64,000 nucleotides of DNA. Source: Actinospica sp035552695 (lineage in GTDB: Bacteria; Actinomycetota; Actinomycetes; Streptomycetales; Catenulisporaceae). The position numbers were made by a program, and so were the translations under genes. The DNA lies in assembly GCF_035552695.1 (NCBI RefSeq), contig NZ_DASZKT010000010.1, positions 1 through 64,000 of the forward strand, written 5' to 3'. Under the pieces are notes generated by a model. That model searched no databases and had not been told where the DNA came from. It saw only the letters and a list, made by a program, of their open reading frames with translations. Below are positions 7,904 through 16,747 of the stretch, in pieces (positions within the stretch are counted from its first letter, which is position 1; every line of letters starts with the position of its first letter).

Positions 7904-8740
7904 CTACTTCTTCTGACAGCGCGGGCAGTAGTACGAGGAGCGGTTCATGAAGGCCGCGCGGCGGATCGGGGTGCCGCAGCGGCCGCAGGGTTCGTCGGCC
8001 CGGCCGTAGGCGTTCAGCGAACGGGCGAAGTACCCTGATTCGCCGTTCACGTTCACGTACAGCGAGTCGAAGGATGTGCCGCCCTGGCCGAGGGCCTCGG
8101 TGAGCACCTCGCGGACGGCGGCCAGCAGGGCTACGGCCTTCGGCCTGGTCAGCCCGGAGGTGGGCGCCTCGTAGTGCAGCTTGGCGCGCCACAGCGACTC
8201 GTCGGCGTAGATGTTGCCGACGCCGCTGATCAGGCTCTGGTCGAGCAGGGCGCGCTTGACGCCGGTCTGCTTGGCGCGCAGAGCCCTGATGAAGGCCTCG
8301 TCGTCGAACAAGGGGTCCAGCGGGTCGCGCGCGATGTGCACGATCGGCAGCGGAACGCCGTCGGTCATGGACTCCAGGCTCAGGCCGCCGAAGGTACGCT
8401 GGTCCACGAAGCGAAGCTGCGGCCCGTCGTCCGCGAAGCGCATCCGGACCCGCAGGTGGATCTCGTCGATCGCGGTGGCGGGCTGGACCAGCAGCTGCCC
8501 GCTCATCCCGAGGTGGCCGAGCAGCGCACCGCCGCCGTCGAGCGGCAGCCAGAGGTATTTGCCGCGGCGCGCGGCGGCCAGGACGCGCCGGCCGGCGAGA
8601 CGGGTGGAGAAATCCGCCGCGCCCAGCACATGTCGGCGGATCGCGCGGGGATGCAGGACTTCGACCTCGGTGATGAGACGGCCGGCGACCCAGCGATCGA
8701 GTCCGCGGCGTACGACCTCGACCTCAGGTAGCTCAGGCAC
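7904..8740 (-). CDS. mutM: formamidopyrimidine-DNA glycosylase
   Basis: 278 residues. It removes oxidised purines such as 8-oxoG and cuts the abasic site. The catalytic N-terminus PELPEVE is intact (Pro2, Glu3), the conserved Lys lies in RRGKYLW, the helix-two-turn-helix has ISGVGNIYADESL, and the C-terminal zinc finger reads CGRCGTPI and YYCPRCQ. Its first 8 bases overlap the end of rnc, so the two are coupled. The rnc-mutM pairing is conserved in actinobacteria. Confidence 0.96.
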   Translation of the reverse strand: MPELPEVEVVRRGLDRWVAGRLITEVEVLHPRAIRRHVLGAADFSTRLAGRRVLAAARRGKYLWLPLDGGGALLGHLGMSGQLLVQPATAIDEIHLRVRMRFADDGPQLRFVDQRTFGGLSLESMTDGVPLPIVHIARDPLDPLFDDEAFIRALRAKQTGVKRALLDQSLISGVGNIYADESLWRAKLHYEAPTSGLTRPKAVALLAAVREVLTEALGQGGTSFDSLYVNVNGESGYFARSLNAYGRADEPCGRCGTPIRRAAFMNRSSYYCPRCQKK

Positions 8741-9530
8741 TCGCGGTGTCCTTGCCGTCCCTGCTGTCTTTGCCGCCCTTGCCGTTCTTCTCCTGCTTGG
8801 ATTTCGGCGGCACGTCCGGCTCGGCCTTCGCGGAGCCGTACTCCTTGCGGATGGACCGGTACGCGTGCTCGGCCGCGATCTGCTCGGCGATCTTCTTGGA
8901 GCGGCCCTGGCCCGACGGATAGTCCAGCTCGCCCACGCGCACCCGCGCGGTGAAGGACTTGTCGTGCTCCGGGCCCTCCTCGTCCACCAGGTACGCGGGC
9001 ACGCCGAGCGAGTGCTCCGCGGTGAGCTCCTGCAGCGAGGTCTTCCAATCCAGGCCGGCGCCGAGCCCGGCCGAGGCCTCGATCAGCTTGTCGAACAGCC
9101 GGTGGATCAGATCGCCGACGGTGTCCAGGTCGTGGTCCAGGTAGACCGCGCCGAGCACCGCCTCCATGGCGTCCGCGAGGATCGAGGACTTGTCCCGGCC
9201 GCCGGTGGCCTCCTCGCCCTTGCCGAGCCGCAGGAAGTCGCCGAGCTCCAGCTCGCGGCCCACCGCGGCGAGCGCCTTGGCGCTGACCACGTGCGAGCGG
9301 AACTTGGCGAGCTGGCCCTCCGGCAGGTCCGGATGGGTGTGGTAGAGCGCGCTGGTGACCACGACGCCCAGCACCGAGTCGCCGAGGAACTCCAGCCGCT
9401 CGTTGGTCGGGCAGTGGCCGTTCTCGTAAGCGAAGGATCGGTGCGTCAGCGCCTGCACCAGGAGCACCGGCTCGATCGGAAGACCGAGCCGCTGCTCCAG
9501 GAGCGCGGGCGATTTGAGGGAATCGGTCAC
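8733..9530 (-). CDS. rnc: ribonuclease III
   Basis: 265 residues. It cleaves double-stranded RNA in rRNA and mRNA processing. The signature NERLEFLGDSVLG is present, the second catalytic acidic cluster is ADAMEAVLGAVYLD, and a dsRNA-binding domain occupies about residues 165-235. The tail (KSKQEKNGKGGKDSRDGKD) is a charged, probably disordered extension. Upstream is rpmF; downstream is overlapping mutM. Confidence 0.96.
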   Translation of the reverse strand: MTDSLKSPALLEQRLGLPIEPVLLVQALTHRSFAYENGHCPTNERLEFLGDSVLGVVVTSALYHTHPDLPEGQLAKFRSHVVSAKALAAVGRELELGDFLRLGKGEEATGGRDKSSILADAMEAVLGAVYLDHDLDTVGDLIHRLFDKLIEASAGLGAGLDWKTSLQELTAEHSLGVPAYLVDEEGPEHDKSFTARVRVGELDYPSGQGRSKKIAEQIAAEHAYRSIRKEYGSAKAEPDVPPKSKQEKNGKGGKDSRDGKDTASA

Positions 9531-9565
9531 GACCGTCTTCCGTCAGGCGGGGGCCAAAGGCCGGC

Positions 9566-9739
9566 TCAGACGGCCAGCACCTGGCGCTTGTCGTAGGTGC
9601 CGCAGTTCTGGCAGACGGTGTGCGGACGCTTGGTCTCCTGGCAGCGGTCACAGGCGACCAGGGCCACCGGGGCGGCCTTCCACTGTGCGCGCCGCGAACG
9701 GGTACGGCTGCGGGACTTCTTGCGCTTCGGAACAGCCAC
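9566..9739 (-). CDS. rpmF: 50S ribosomal protein L32
   Basis: 57 residues, starting at GTG 9739 with MAVPKRKKSRSRTR and ending in KRQVLAV. The zinc ribbon has CDRCQ and CQNCG, the zinc-binding (C+) form of L32. It lies between yceD and rnc in the standard order. Confidence 0.95.
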   Translation of the reverse strand: MAVPKRKKSRSRTRSRRAQWKAAPVALVACDRCQETKRPHTVCQNCGTYDKRQVLAV

Positions 9740-9821
9740 GGCTCAAACTCCTGGTCAGTTACTGCAAACGTCTATCGGGCGTACCCGACGACTTTACCGG
9801 AAGTCGGCGGGTGTTACGAAA

Positions 9822-10409
9822 TCACTGCCCGCCGGGCTCGCCGTCGCCAGTCAGAGCGCTGAGGGCCGCCCAGCGCGGGTCGACGGATTCGTGGTGGTGG
9901 TCCGGGTCCTCGGCCAGCGCGGCACCGCACTCGGCGCACAGGCCGGGGCAGTCCGGCTCGCACAGCGGCTGCAGCGGAAGGTCGAGCATGACGGCGTCGC
10001 GCACCAGCGGCTCGACGTCGAGCAGATCCTCGACGACCGAGACGGCCTCCTCGAGTTCCGCGGCGGAGAGGTCCTCGAGGTCGTAGTAGAAGAGCTCCTG
10101 GAAGTCGGCGTCCACCTCGACCTCGATCGGGTCGAGGCAGCGCACGCACTCGGAGACCAGCGAGCCGGAGACCCGGCCGGTGGCCAGCACGCCCTCCACC
10201 ACGGACTCGAGGCGCAGGTCGAGCAGCAGGTCCGCGGCCTCAGCGGAGTACAGGTCCTCCAGCGTGGAGCCCTCGTGGCCGAGCAGGGGCTCGGCGGGCA
10301 GGTCGCGATCGAATTGGCGCATGGCACCGGGACGCCGGCCGAACTCGCGCACCTCGAAGACGAAGGGTGAGCGCGCGTCGGGGCGCTTCGGCTTGGCTAC
10401 GTGAGGCAT
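9822..10409 (-). CDS. YceD / DUF177 family protein
   Basis: 195 residues from ATG 10409 (a GTG 21 nt upstream is also open). It is the DUF177/YceD protein that precedes rpmF in most bacteria and is linked to 23S rRNA metabolism. Motifs seen: FVFEVREFGRRPGA at the N-terminus, the central SGSLVSECVRCLDP (conserved CxxC), and the acidic second half with DLPLQPLCEPDCPGLCAECG. The -10-like TAGAAT 7 nt before the ATG supports this start and suggests a leaderless yceD-rpmF-rnc-mutM transcript. Confidence 0.9.
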   Translation of the reverse strand: MPHVAKPKRPDARSPFVFEVREFGRRPGAMRQFDRDLPAEPLLGHEGSTLEDLYSAEAADLLLDLRLESVVEGVLATGRVSGSLVSECVRCLDPIEVEVDADFQELFYYDLEDLSAAELEEAVSVVEDLLDVEPLVRDAVMLDLPLQPLCEPDCPGLCAECGAALAEDPDHHHESVDPRWAALSALTGDGEPGGQ

Positions 10410-10416
10410 ATCCACG

Positions 10417-10422
10417 ATTCTA
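10417..10422 (-). promoter_or_regulatory. -10 box of the yceD operon
   Basis: TAGAAT on the minus strand, with 7 nt (10410-10416) before ATG 10409, placing the predicted transcription start at or next to the start codon. No good -35 element is visible. Confidence 0.4.
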
Positions 10423-10517
10423 CGGTGCACGACGACGGGGCACCGACGGCTTTACCGTCGGCACCCCGCCGATCACGCTCTGTCGATCAGGCTCCGCGAA
10501 TCACACTCCGCCGCGGA

Positions 10518-11606
10518 TCAGCCGTAGTTCTGCTGCTGGAACTGCCGGACGTCGATCAGGCCGGTGTCGAAGTACGAGGTCTCGTCGGCCGGGTAGTCCG
10601 GGTTCGGCGGCGGCTGCTGCTGCTGGCCGGGGTGGCCGTAGCCGCCGGGCGCCGGCTGGTTCGGGTTCCAGTGGCCGGACTGGTCGTAGCCGCCCTCCTG
10701 GTACTGCGGCTGCTCGGCGAACTCGCCGGTGCCGTAGCCCTGCACCGCGCCCTGGTCGTAGCCCTGCTGCTCGTAGCCGTTCTGCGCGGCCGGGTAGTAC
10801 GGCTCCTGGTAGCCGACGCCCTGGCCCTCGCCGTAGCCCTGCTGCTCGCCGTAACCGCCCTGCACATGCGGCTCGTAGGGGCGCTCGGCCTCCTCGAAGG
10901 CGACCCGGGTGAACTCGCCGGTGGTCTCGAAGCCGTTGTCGCCGTTGAATCCGTTCTCCCCGTTGAACCCCGGCTCGCCGTTGAATCCGTTCTCCCCGTT
11001 GAAGCCGCTCTCGCCGGCGTAGGCGGGCTCGTAGCCCTGCTCCTCCTCGTAGCCGCGCACCTTCGGCATCTCGCCGGTGCCGGAGAAGTCGCGGGAGCGC
11101 TTGCGCTCGGCCTGGACCGCGTCCTGCTCGTCGACGTGCCGGCCGAGCTCCTCCATCGGGTTGTTGCTGCCGCGCATCTTGTCCCGGCCGCGGCCCACGG
11201 CCTGCAGCGTCTTGGTGAGCACGACCTCGAAGTTGGCCAGCTTCTGGTCCACGTACTCGTCGGCGTCGGCCCGGACCTGGTCGGCCTCGCGCCGGGCCTG
11301 GCTCAGCATCCGGCCGGCCGCGTCCTGCGCCTCGCGGGAGATGTCCGTGTTGTTGATGATCGAGTCGCGCTCGCCGCGGGTGCGCTCCATCATCCGCTCG
11401 GCCTCGCGACGGCCGTCTTCGAGCACGGATTCGCGGTCGGACAGCACCCGGCGGGCGCGGTCCATCTCCTCCGGCAGCCCGTGCTTGAGCTGGTCGAGCA
11501 GCTCGAGCACCTGGGCTCGGTTGATGACGCACGATGTGGACATCGGCATCGCGCGGGCGCTCTCCACGATCTCGATGAGCTCATCGATCTTGGCGTTGAC
11601 GTCCAA
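10518..11606 (-). CDS. DivIVA-like coiled-coil protein with disordered tail
   Basis: 362 residues from TTG 11606, chosen because AGGGAG at 11616-11621 is 9 nt upstream and the protein then begins MDVNAKIDELIEIVESAR, as in actinobacterial homologues. Residues 1-150 form a coiled coil (INRAQVLELLDQLKHGL, then EAERMMERTRGERD, then ARREADQVRADADEYVDQ) of the DivIVA / ATP-synthase-B-like type. After about residue 185 it is low-complexity, with repeats GFNGENGFNGEP and many QGY/GY motifs. Found between coaD and yceD in related genomes; its role is not established (cell-envelope scaffold is an inference). Confidence 0.8.
   Translation of the reverse strand: MDVNAKIDELIEIVESARAMPMSTSCVINRAQVLELLDQLKHGLPEEMDRARRVLSDRESVLEDGRREAERMMERTRGERDSIINNTDISREAQDAAGRMLSQARREADQVRADADEYVDQKLANFEVVLTKTLQAVGRGRDKMRGSNNPMEELGRHVDEQDAVQAERKRSRDFSGTGEMPKVRGYEEEQGYEPAYAGESGFNGENGFNGEPGFNGENGFNGDNGFETTGEFTRVAFEEAERPYEPHVQGGYGEQQGYGEGQGVGYQEPYYPAAQNGYEQQGYDQGAVQGYGTGEFAEQPQYQEGGYDQSGHWNPNQPAPGGYGHPGQQQQPPPNPDYPADETSYFDTGLIDVRQFQQQNYG
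10941..11012. repeat. 36-nt tandem repeat inside the DivIVA-like gene
   Basis: Two in-frame units starting at 10941 and 10977, each encoding about 12 residues (GFNGENGFNGEP type). The first 27 nt are identical in both. It lies in the disordered tail and is a likely site of length variation. Confidence 0.75.
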
Positions 11607-11735
11607 CGGTCTGCACTCCCTGGCATGGCTGGGCCCCACCCGATGGCGGCGCTCGGTCCACGGTACCCCGAACGGCAGAGCGGAAGTATGGCCCAGGGGG
11701 ACTAGTGACTTTTATCCCGATATACCAAAGCATTG

Positions 11736-11763
11736 CGTACCGTGGCGCGATCGTGACGGTACG
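11736..11763. terminator. inverted repeat after coaD
   Basis: CGTACCGT (11736-11743) and ACGGTACG (11756-11763) form a perfect 8-bp stem with a 12-nt loop in the gap between coaD and the DivIVA-like gene. There is no U tract, so it is only a candidate terminator or operator. Confidence 0.4.
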
Positions 11764-11777
11764 TCGGAAACGCCAGC

Positions 11778-12293
11778 TCAGTCCTTGCGCAGCCGCTCGG
11801 TCAGCGTGGCCAGCACCGGCTCCGGGAGCAGCCCGGACACGTCGCCGCCGAGCGAGCAGACCTCCTTGATGAGCGAGGAGGACAGGAAGCTGTAGAGCGG
11901 ATTGGTGGGGACGAAGAGCGTCTCGATCCCGGCCAGCCGGTGGTTCATCTGGGACATCTGCAGCTCGTAGTCGAAGTCGCCGACGGGTCGCAGACCCTTG
12001 ACGATGGCCCGGATGTCGCGTTCGGCGCAGAAGTCCACAAGCAGGCCCTCGACGACCTCCACGGTGACGTTCGGCAGCTGCGCGGTCACCTCGCGGATCA
12101 TCGCCATCCGCTCCGTGTAGGAGAACAGGCCGTTCTTCCCGGCGTTCTTGCCCACCGCGACGACGACCTCGTCGAACAGGCCGGCCATCCGGGTGATGAT
12201 GTCGAGGTGTCCGTTGGTGACCGGGTCGAAGGACCCAGGGCACACGACCCGGCGCCGCACCGCGCGGGGTCCGTTCATAGCGTCACTGCTCAC
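11778..12293 (-). CDS. coaD: phosphopantetheine adenylyltransferase
   Basis: 171 residues. It makes dephospho-CoA from 4'-phosphopantetheine and ATP. Motifs: CPGSFDPVTNGHLDI (nucleotidyltransferase HxGH-type, here NGHLD), IVKGLRPVGDFDYE, MNHRLAGIETLFVPT, and YSFLSSSLIKEV. A short N-terminal extension (MSSDAMNGPRAVRRR) precedes the fold. It overlaps rsmD by 11 bp, the usual rsmD-coaD pairing. Confidence 0.96.
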   Translation of the reverse strand: MSSDAMNGPRAVRRRVVCPGSFDPVTNGHLDIITRMAGLFDEVVVAVGKNAGKNGLFSYTERMAMIREVTAQLPNVTVEVVEGLLVDFCAERDIRAIVKGLRPVGDFDYELQMSQMNHRLAGIETLFVPTNPLYSFLSSSLIKEVCSLGGDVSGLLPEPVLATLTERLRKD

Positions 12294-12855
12294 GGCGGTG
12301 ACCGTACCAGAGCATGCCCTCGCCGTACGCCCGGGCCCGCAGTGACGCGAAGTCCGCCGGCCAGATCCACTCCGGATCGCGGGCGGCGCGCTCCACGCAG
12401 ACGAGCGCGTCGGCGGTGAGCCAGCCGTGCCCGGCGAAGTCCGTGATCAGCTCGGCGAGCGGCTTGGCGTCGAGGGCGTACGGCGGGTCGAGGAAGAGCA
12501 CGTCGTAGGCCTCGCCGGGGCACTGCTCGGCGGCCAGCTTCTCCACCCGGTCGGTCACCAGTCGACCGCCGGTAAGACCCAGCGCGGTCAGATTTCCCCG
12601 AATCACCTCGGCGGCGCGCCGGTCGGACTCGATGAGCAGCGCGGCGACCGCTCCCCGGGAAAGGGCCTCGAGTCCGACGGCTCCGGAGCCCGCGTACGCA
12701 TCGATGAGGCGGATCCCGGGCAGGCCACCAGGTAAGTGCGAGTCGAGCGCGGAGAAGAGGCCCTCGCGGGCGCGGTCGGAGGTGGGGCGGGTGCCCGCGC
12801 CGGGCGGCGTCTTGAGTGTTCTTCCCCTGGCCTGGCCTGCGATGATCCTGGTCAC
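12283..12855 (-). CDS. rsmD: 16S rRNA (guanine-966-N2)-methyltransferase
   Basis: 190 residues. SAM-dependent methyltransferase acting on 16S rRNA. N-terminal RIIAGQARGRTLKTPPG and TRPTSDRAREGLFSAL are RsmD signatures, DAYAGSGAVGLEALSRGA is the SAM loop, and VLFLDPPYAL carries the catalytic DPPY. Start is GTG 12855, with a -10-like TAAACT exactly 6 nt upstream, so it may be leaderless. Confidence 0.95.
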   Translation of the reverse strand: MTRIIAGQARGRTLKTPPGAGTRPTSDRAREGLFSALDSHLPGGLPGIRLIDAYAGSGAVGLEALSRGAVAALLIESDRRAAEVIRGNLTALGLTGGRLVTDRVEKLAAEQCPGEAYDVLFLDPPYALDAKPLAELITDFAGHGWLTADALVCVERAARDPEWIWPADFASLRARAYGEGMLWYGHRREQ

Positions 12856-12861
12856 CGGGCC

Positions 12862-12867
12862 AGTTTA
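12862..12867 (-). promoter_or_regulatory. -10 box of rsmD-coaD
   Basis: TAAACT on the minus strand followed by 6 nt and the GTG start at 12855, the leaderless geometry repeated elsewhere in this window. The -35 position (12885-12890) reads GAACCA, a poor match. Confidence 0.45.
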
Positions 12868-12890
12868 ACGGCGGCGAACGGCGGTGGTTC

Positions 12891-13913
12891 ATGTCCGACC
12901 TGAACGTTCCCGGACTCACGGGCGGCACCGATCCCGTGGTCACCTCGCTGCTGCGCAACCGGATCCGCTACGCGCCGGACGTGGCGGCGCAGGCGGTGAT
13001 CGAACTCGCCGGAACCGGTCGGCTTCGGGTCGAGCACGACGACGGCGACTTCGCGACGGTGGCCGTCGCGTCAGGGTTCGATGATCCCGGTGGGCTCGCG
13101 CCGTGGAACGTGGCGGTACTCGATCGTCTCGAGTCGCGCGCGCTGCCCGACGTGCCCACGCCGCTGTCCGTGCTGACGACGGTGGACGGCTCAGAGTTCT
13201 GGGATTGGCGGCTGCGCTTCGAATCCTCGCTGGTCAGGCAGGCCGAGCGGGACGGCCTGATAGCCCGTCGGCTCAGCACCCGGGACACCATGGCAGTGGT
13301 CTGCGGTCTCACGCTGGTCGTGGCGGCGGCCGTCGGCGCGGTCGTCGCGGTGCTGTTCCGGCCGAGCCCCGGGTTCGGCGCCGCGCTCGCCACGGCGCTG
13401 TTCGGCTTCATCGTGCTGTCGGTGACGGTCGGCCGGCTGTCCGACTGGCGGCTGTCCGAGTCCGGCAGGCGGACGGTGCAGCGGGCCGAGGCGGCGTTGG
13501 CCGCGGGCCCGGAGTCGCCGCGTTCGCTGCCCGGCGCCGTCCGCGGCGGGGTGATGCCGCTGCCCGCGGACCACGTGTGGTCGAACTACGGCGGCATGTG
13601 GCGCGTCGTCGGCCTCGGCTCGCGTTTCGGCGACTCGCGGCGGCTGCCGCGCCAGGTCCGCGATTCGATGCCGGAGCGCCGCGTGCTGCCCTGCCAGGTG
13701 GTCAAGCGCTGGTCGGTGCCGGGCGGCCGCGAGCGCGACCCGGCGTACTGCTGCGCCTTCGACGACGGCGCGTCCAGCTTCACCTGGACTTTCGCGATCC
13801 CGGAGCGGGTCTGGCACGACCTGTCTGTCGGCGACGCGGTGCTGCTCGACTTCAGTCCGCGTCGGCACCGGTTCTTCGAGGTCAGAGCGGTGGGCGCGCC
13901 GCCCGGGCTGTGA
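12891..13913 (+). CDS. DUF2207-like membrane protein
   Basis: 340 residues. Two hydrophobic segments (about residues 140-163 and 165-185) separate an N-terminal domain of about 135 residues (DPVVTSLLRNRIRYAPDVAAQAVIELAG) from a C-terminal cytoplasmic or external domain of about 150. The N-terminal helix and the central WDWRLRFE / SDWRLSESGRR pair resemble DUF2207-type predicted membrane proteins, but the match is weak. It is divergent from rsmD with 35 bp between the starts, and interrupts the usual recG-rsmD neighbourhood together with the next gene. Function unknown. Confidence 0.6.
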   Translation: MSDLNVPGLTGGTDPVVTSLLRNRIRYAPDVAAQAVIELAGTGRLRVEHDDGDFATVAVASGFDDPGGLAPWNVAVLDRLESRALPDVPTPLSVLTTVDGSEFWDWRLRFESSLVRQAERDGLIARRLSTRDTMAVVCGLTLVVAAAVGAVVAVLFRPSPGFGAALATALFGFIVLSVTVGRLSDWRLSESGRRTVQRAEAALAAGPESPRSLPGAVRGGVMPLPADHVWSNYGGMWRVVGLGSRFGDSRRLPRQVRDSMPERRVLPCQVVKRWSVPGGRERDPAYCCAFDDGASSFTWTFAIPERVWHDLSVGDAVLLDFSPRRHRFFEVRAVGAPPGL

Positions 13914-13960
13914 GCGCGCTGTGGACTGGCTGGGGACTTGCCGGGAAACGTCCGTTGTCA

Positions 13961-13989
13961 TTGCCGGTTCCGGAGGCCGGGTCTAGCGT
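13961..13989 (+). promoter_or_regulatory. leaderless promoter of the F420-type oxidoreductase gene
   Basis: -35 TTGCCG (13961-13966), a 17-nt spacer, and -10 TAGCGT (13984-13989). The predicted +1 is 13996, the A of the ATG. Confidence 0.6.
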
Positions 13990-13995
13990 CGAGTT

Positions 13996-14475
13996 ATGAG
14001 CCCTGAGACTTCTTCCGCAAATGCGCCGCTGGCGCAAACAATGGCCATCCAGAAGCCGATGAACGCAGTGATCCGGACGCTGCTCAAGACACCGGGCATC
14101 GCGAACGGCATCGGCAAGCGCCTCATCACGCTGCACGTCGTCGGCCGCAAGTCCGGAAAGCACATCGACGTCCCCGTCGCGTACACCAAGCACCAGGACG
14201 CGATCCTGGTCGGCACGCCCTTCGCCTGGGGCAAGAACCTGCGCACCGGCGAACCGCTGAACGTGACGTACAAGGGCAAGCTGCGCACCGCCGACGTGTA
14301 CGCGGCGAAGGACGAGACCGAGGTCGTCGCGTTCCTCGACGTGATGTGCCGCGACAACCGCCAATTCGCCAAGTTCAACAAGGTCGGCATCGACGCGGCG
14401 GGCAACCCCGTCCCCGACGACATGCGCCGGGCCTGGGAGCACGGCGCGCGGGTGTTCAAGCTGACGCTGCACTAG
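13996..14475 (+). CDS. deazaflavin (F420)-dependent nitroreductase-family protein
   Basis: 159 residues with the split-barrel fold typical of Ddn/FDOR proteins: KRLITLHVVGRKSGKHIDVPV (beta-hairpin with the cofactor-binding GRKSG), then ILVGTPFAWGKNLRTGEPLNVTYKGK. Family members use F420H2 to reduce quinones or nitro-compounds. The presence of cofC/fbiD in the same window (25078-25920) shows that the cell can make F420. The gene is transcribed alone, facing recG. The substrate cannot be predicted. Confidence 0.85.
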   Translation: MSPETSSANAPLAQTMAIQKPMNAVIRTLLKTPGIANGIGKRLITLHVVGRKSGKHIDVPVAYTKHQDAILVGTPFAWGKNLRTGEPLNVTYKGKLRTADVYAAKDETEVVAFLDVMCRDNRQFAKFNKVGIDAAGNPVPDDMRRAWEHGARVFKLTLH

Positions 14476-14538
14476 GCGGCGGGCAGGCCCGACTCGGTCG
14501 CGCCGGACTCCGGCACGCTCGACTACGGCACGCCCGGC

Positions 14539-16746
14539 TCAGGTCCGTTCCAGGAAGTCCGCCTGGTCGGACTCGGTCAACGCGGCTACGGCCTTGGCGA
14601 GCGCGGGATGCTCGGCGAGGTCGGGGTCGCGCGCTACCAGTTCCGTCGCGGCCTGGCGTGACTCGCCGATCAGGTCCTCGTCGCGCAGGACGGAGAGCAG
14701 ACGCAGCGAGGAGCGGCGGCCGGATTGGGCGGCGCCGAGGATGTCGCCCTCGCGGCGCTGCTCGAGGTCGATGCGGGACAGCTCGAATCCGTCGGTCGTG
14801 CCCGCGACGGCCCTGAGGCGGTCGGCCGCCGGGGATTCGGCATCCGCCTCGGTGACCAGCAGGCACAGGCCGGGGACGCTGCCACGGCCGACACGTCCGC
14901 GCAGCTGATGCAACTGGGAGACGCCGAAGCGGTCGGCATCGAGGATCGCCATGACGCTCGCGTTCGGGACGTTGACGCCGACCTCGACGACGGTGGTGGC
15001 TACTAGTACGTCCACCTCGCCGCCGTTGAACTTGCCCATCACCTCGTCCTTCTCCTGCGGCGCCAGCCGGCCGTGCAGCACGCCGAGCCGTACGCCGCTC
15101 AGCGGTCCGGCGGCGAGTTCGGCGGCGACGTCCACCACGGCGAGCGGCGGTCGACGGTCCTCGGCGTCGGCCGGCTTCGAGGGCTGAGTCCCGTCCCCGT
15201 CCGACTCGTCCCCGTCCTCGCCGCCGATCCGCGGGCAGACGATGTACGCCTGGTGCCCGGCCGCGACCTCCTCGCGGATCCGTTCCCAGGTGCGGGCCAG
15301 GAAGGCGGGCTTCTCCTTCGCGGGCACCACGTGCGTGGCGATCGGCGATCGGCCCGCCGGCAGAACCTTGAGCTCGGAGACGTCGAGGTCGCCGAAGACG
15401 GTCATCGCGACCGTGCGCGGGATCGGCGTGGCCGTCATGACGAGCAGGTGCGGCGATTCGTCGCCCTTGGCCTTCGCGCGCAGGGCGTCGCGCTGCTCGA
15501 CGCCGAACCGGTGCTGCTCGTCGACGACCACGAGGCCGAGATCGTGGAACTGGACCTTCTCCTGGATCACGGCATGGGTCCCGATGACGATGCCCGCCTC
15601 GCCGGACTGCGCGTCCAGCAGGTTGGCCTTGCGTTCCTTCGCACCCTGCGATCCGGTGAGCAGGGCGACCTTCGTGCCGTCGGGGTCGCCGTCGAACTGA
15701 CCGGGGCGCGCGAGGGGGCCGAGCAGTTCGGTGATCGAGCGGTGATGCTGCTGCGCGAGTACCTCGGTCGGGGCCAGCAGGACGGATTGCGCGCCGCTGT
15801 CCACCGCCGTGAGCATGGCCCGCAGCGCCACGACCGTCTTACCGGAGCCGACCTCGCCCTGCAGCAGCCGGTGCATCGGGTGCGTCCGCGCGAGGTCTTC
15901 CTCGATTTCGGCGCAGACCGCCTCCTGCCCCGCCGTCAGCGTGAAGGGCAGCCGGGCGTCGAAGCGTTCGAGGATGCCGCCGGGCTGGGCCGTACGCGCG
16001 TGTGCGGAATCCCGCATCGCCGCGGACCGCCGCTGCGCGAGCACGACCTGCAGCGGCAGCGCCTCGTCCCACTTCAGGCGACGCTTCGCGACCTCCGCCT
16101 CCTTACGCTCCTTCGGCCGATGCACCTGCTCGAGCGCGGTCCGGTAGTCCAGCAGGCGGCGCTGGCCGCGGATCTCGGCGGGCAACGGGTCCTCCAGCTC
16201 GGGCAGCGACCGGAGCACGATCTCGACGCACTGCTCGATCTTCCAGGACTGCAATCCCGCCGTCGCCGGGTAGATCGGCAGCAGGCGGCCGGCGAAGCGC
16301 TCGACGGTCTCGTCGGTGTCGTCGTCCTCGGCGAGCAGCTGGAAGTCGGGGTTCGCCAGCTGCCTGCGGCCGCGGAAGACGTTGACCTTGCCCGCGAACA
16401 GCGCGACCTTGCCGGGACGCAGCTCGCGATCCAACCACGGCCGGTTGAAGAACGTGAGCAGCAAGGAGCCGGTGCCGTCGGTGATCTCGACCTCGACGAG
16501 CGAACCGCTGCGGCTGCGGAACTGGCGCTTGGTCACCTTCTCGACCTCCGCCAGGACGGTGACCTCCTCGTCGATCGGCAGCTTCGACAGGTCGGTCAGC
16601 TCGCCGCGCTCGTCGTAGCGCCGCGGATAATGCCGCAGCAGGTCACCGGCCGTGTTCAGGCCGAGGCCCTTGGCCAGCACCTTCGCCGTGCGATCGCCCA
16701 GCAACTCGCTCAGCCGGGTCGCCATCGCGTCCCGCTCAACGCTCAT
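14539..16746 (-). CDS. recG: ATP-dependent DNA helicase RecG
   Basis: 735 residues. Remodels stalled replication forks and Holliday junctions. N-terminal wedge/OB region (residues 60-160, with VTKRQFRSRSGSLVEV and FFNRPWL), Walker A GEVGSGKT near 297-304, VVVDEQHRFGVEQR (DEQH box), TATPIPRT, and in the second RecA lobe DVLVATTVVEVGVNVPNA and QLHQLRGRVGRG. An acidic insert (GGEDGDESDGDGTQPSK) lies between the lobes. The start codon follows the DAK stop by 1 nt, so the two are coupled. Confidence 0.96.
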   Translation of the reverse strand: MSVERDAMATRLSELLGDRTAKVLAKGLGLNTAGDLLRHYPRRYDERGELTDLSKLPIDEEVTVLAEVEKVTKRQFRSRSGSLVEVEITDGTGSLLLTFFNRPWLDRELRPGKVALFAGKVNVFRGRRQLANPDFQLLAEDDDTDETVERFAGRLLPIYPATAGLQSWKIEQCVEIVLRSLPELEDPLPAEIRGQRRLLDYRTALEQVHRPKERKEAEVAKRRLKWDEALPLQVVLAQRRSAAMRDSAHARTAQPGGILERFDARLPFTLTAGQEAVCAEIEEDLARTHPMHRLLQGEVGSGKTVVALRAMLTAVDSGAQSVLLAPTEVLAQQHHRSITELLGPLARPGQFDGDPDGTKVALLTGSQGAKERKANLLDAQSGEAGIVIGTHAVIQEKVQFHDLGLVVVDEQHRFGVEQRDALRAKAKGDESPHLLVMTATPIPRTVAMTVFGDLDVSELKVLPAGRSPIATHVVPAKEKPAFLARTWERIREEVAAGHQAYIVCPRIGGEDGDESDGDGTQPSKPADAEDRRPPLAVVDVAAELAAGPLSGVRLGVLHGRLAPQEKDEVMGKFNGGEVDVLVATTVVEVGVNVPNASVMAILDADRFGVSQLHQLRGRVGRGSVPGLCLLVTEADAESPAADRLRAVAGTTDGFELSRIDLEQRREGDILGAAQSGRRSSLRLLSVLRDEDLIGESRQAATELVARDPDLAEHPALAKAVAALTESDQADFLERT

Positions 16747-16747
16747 C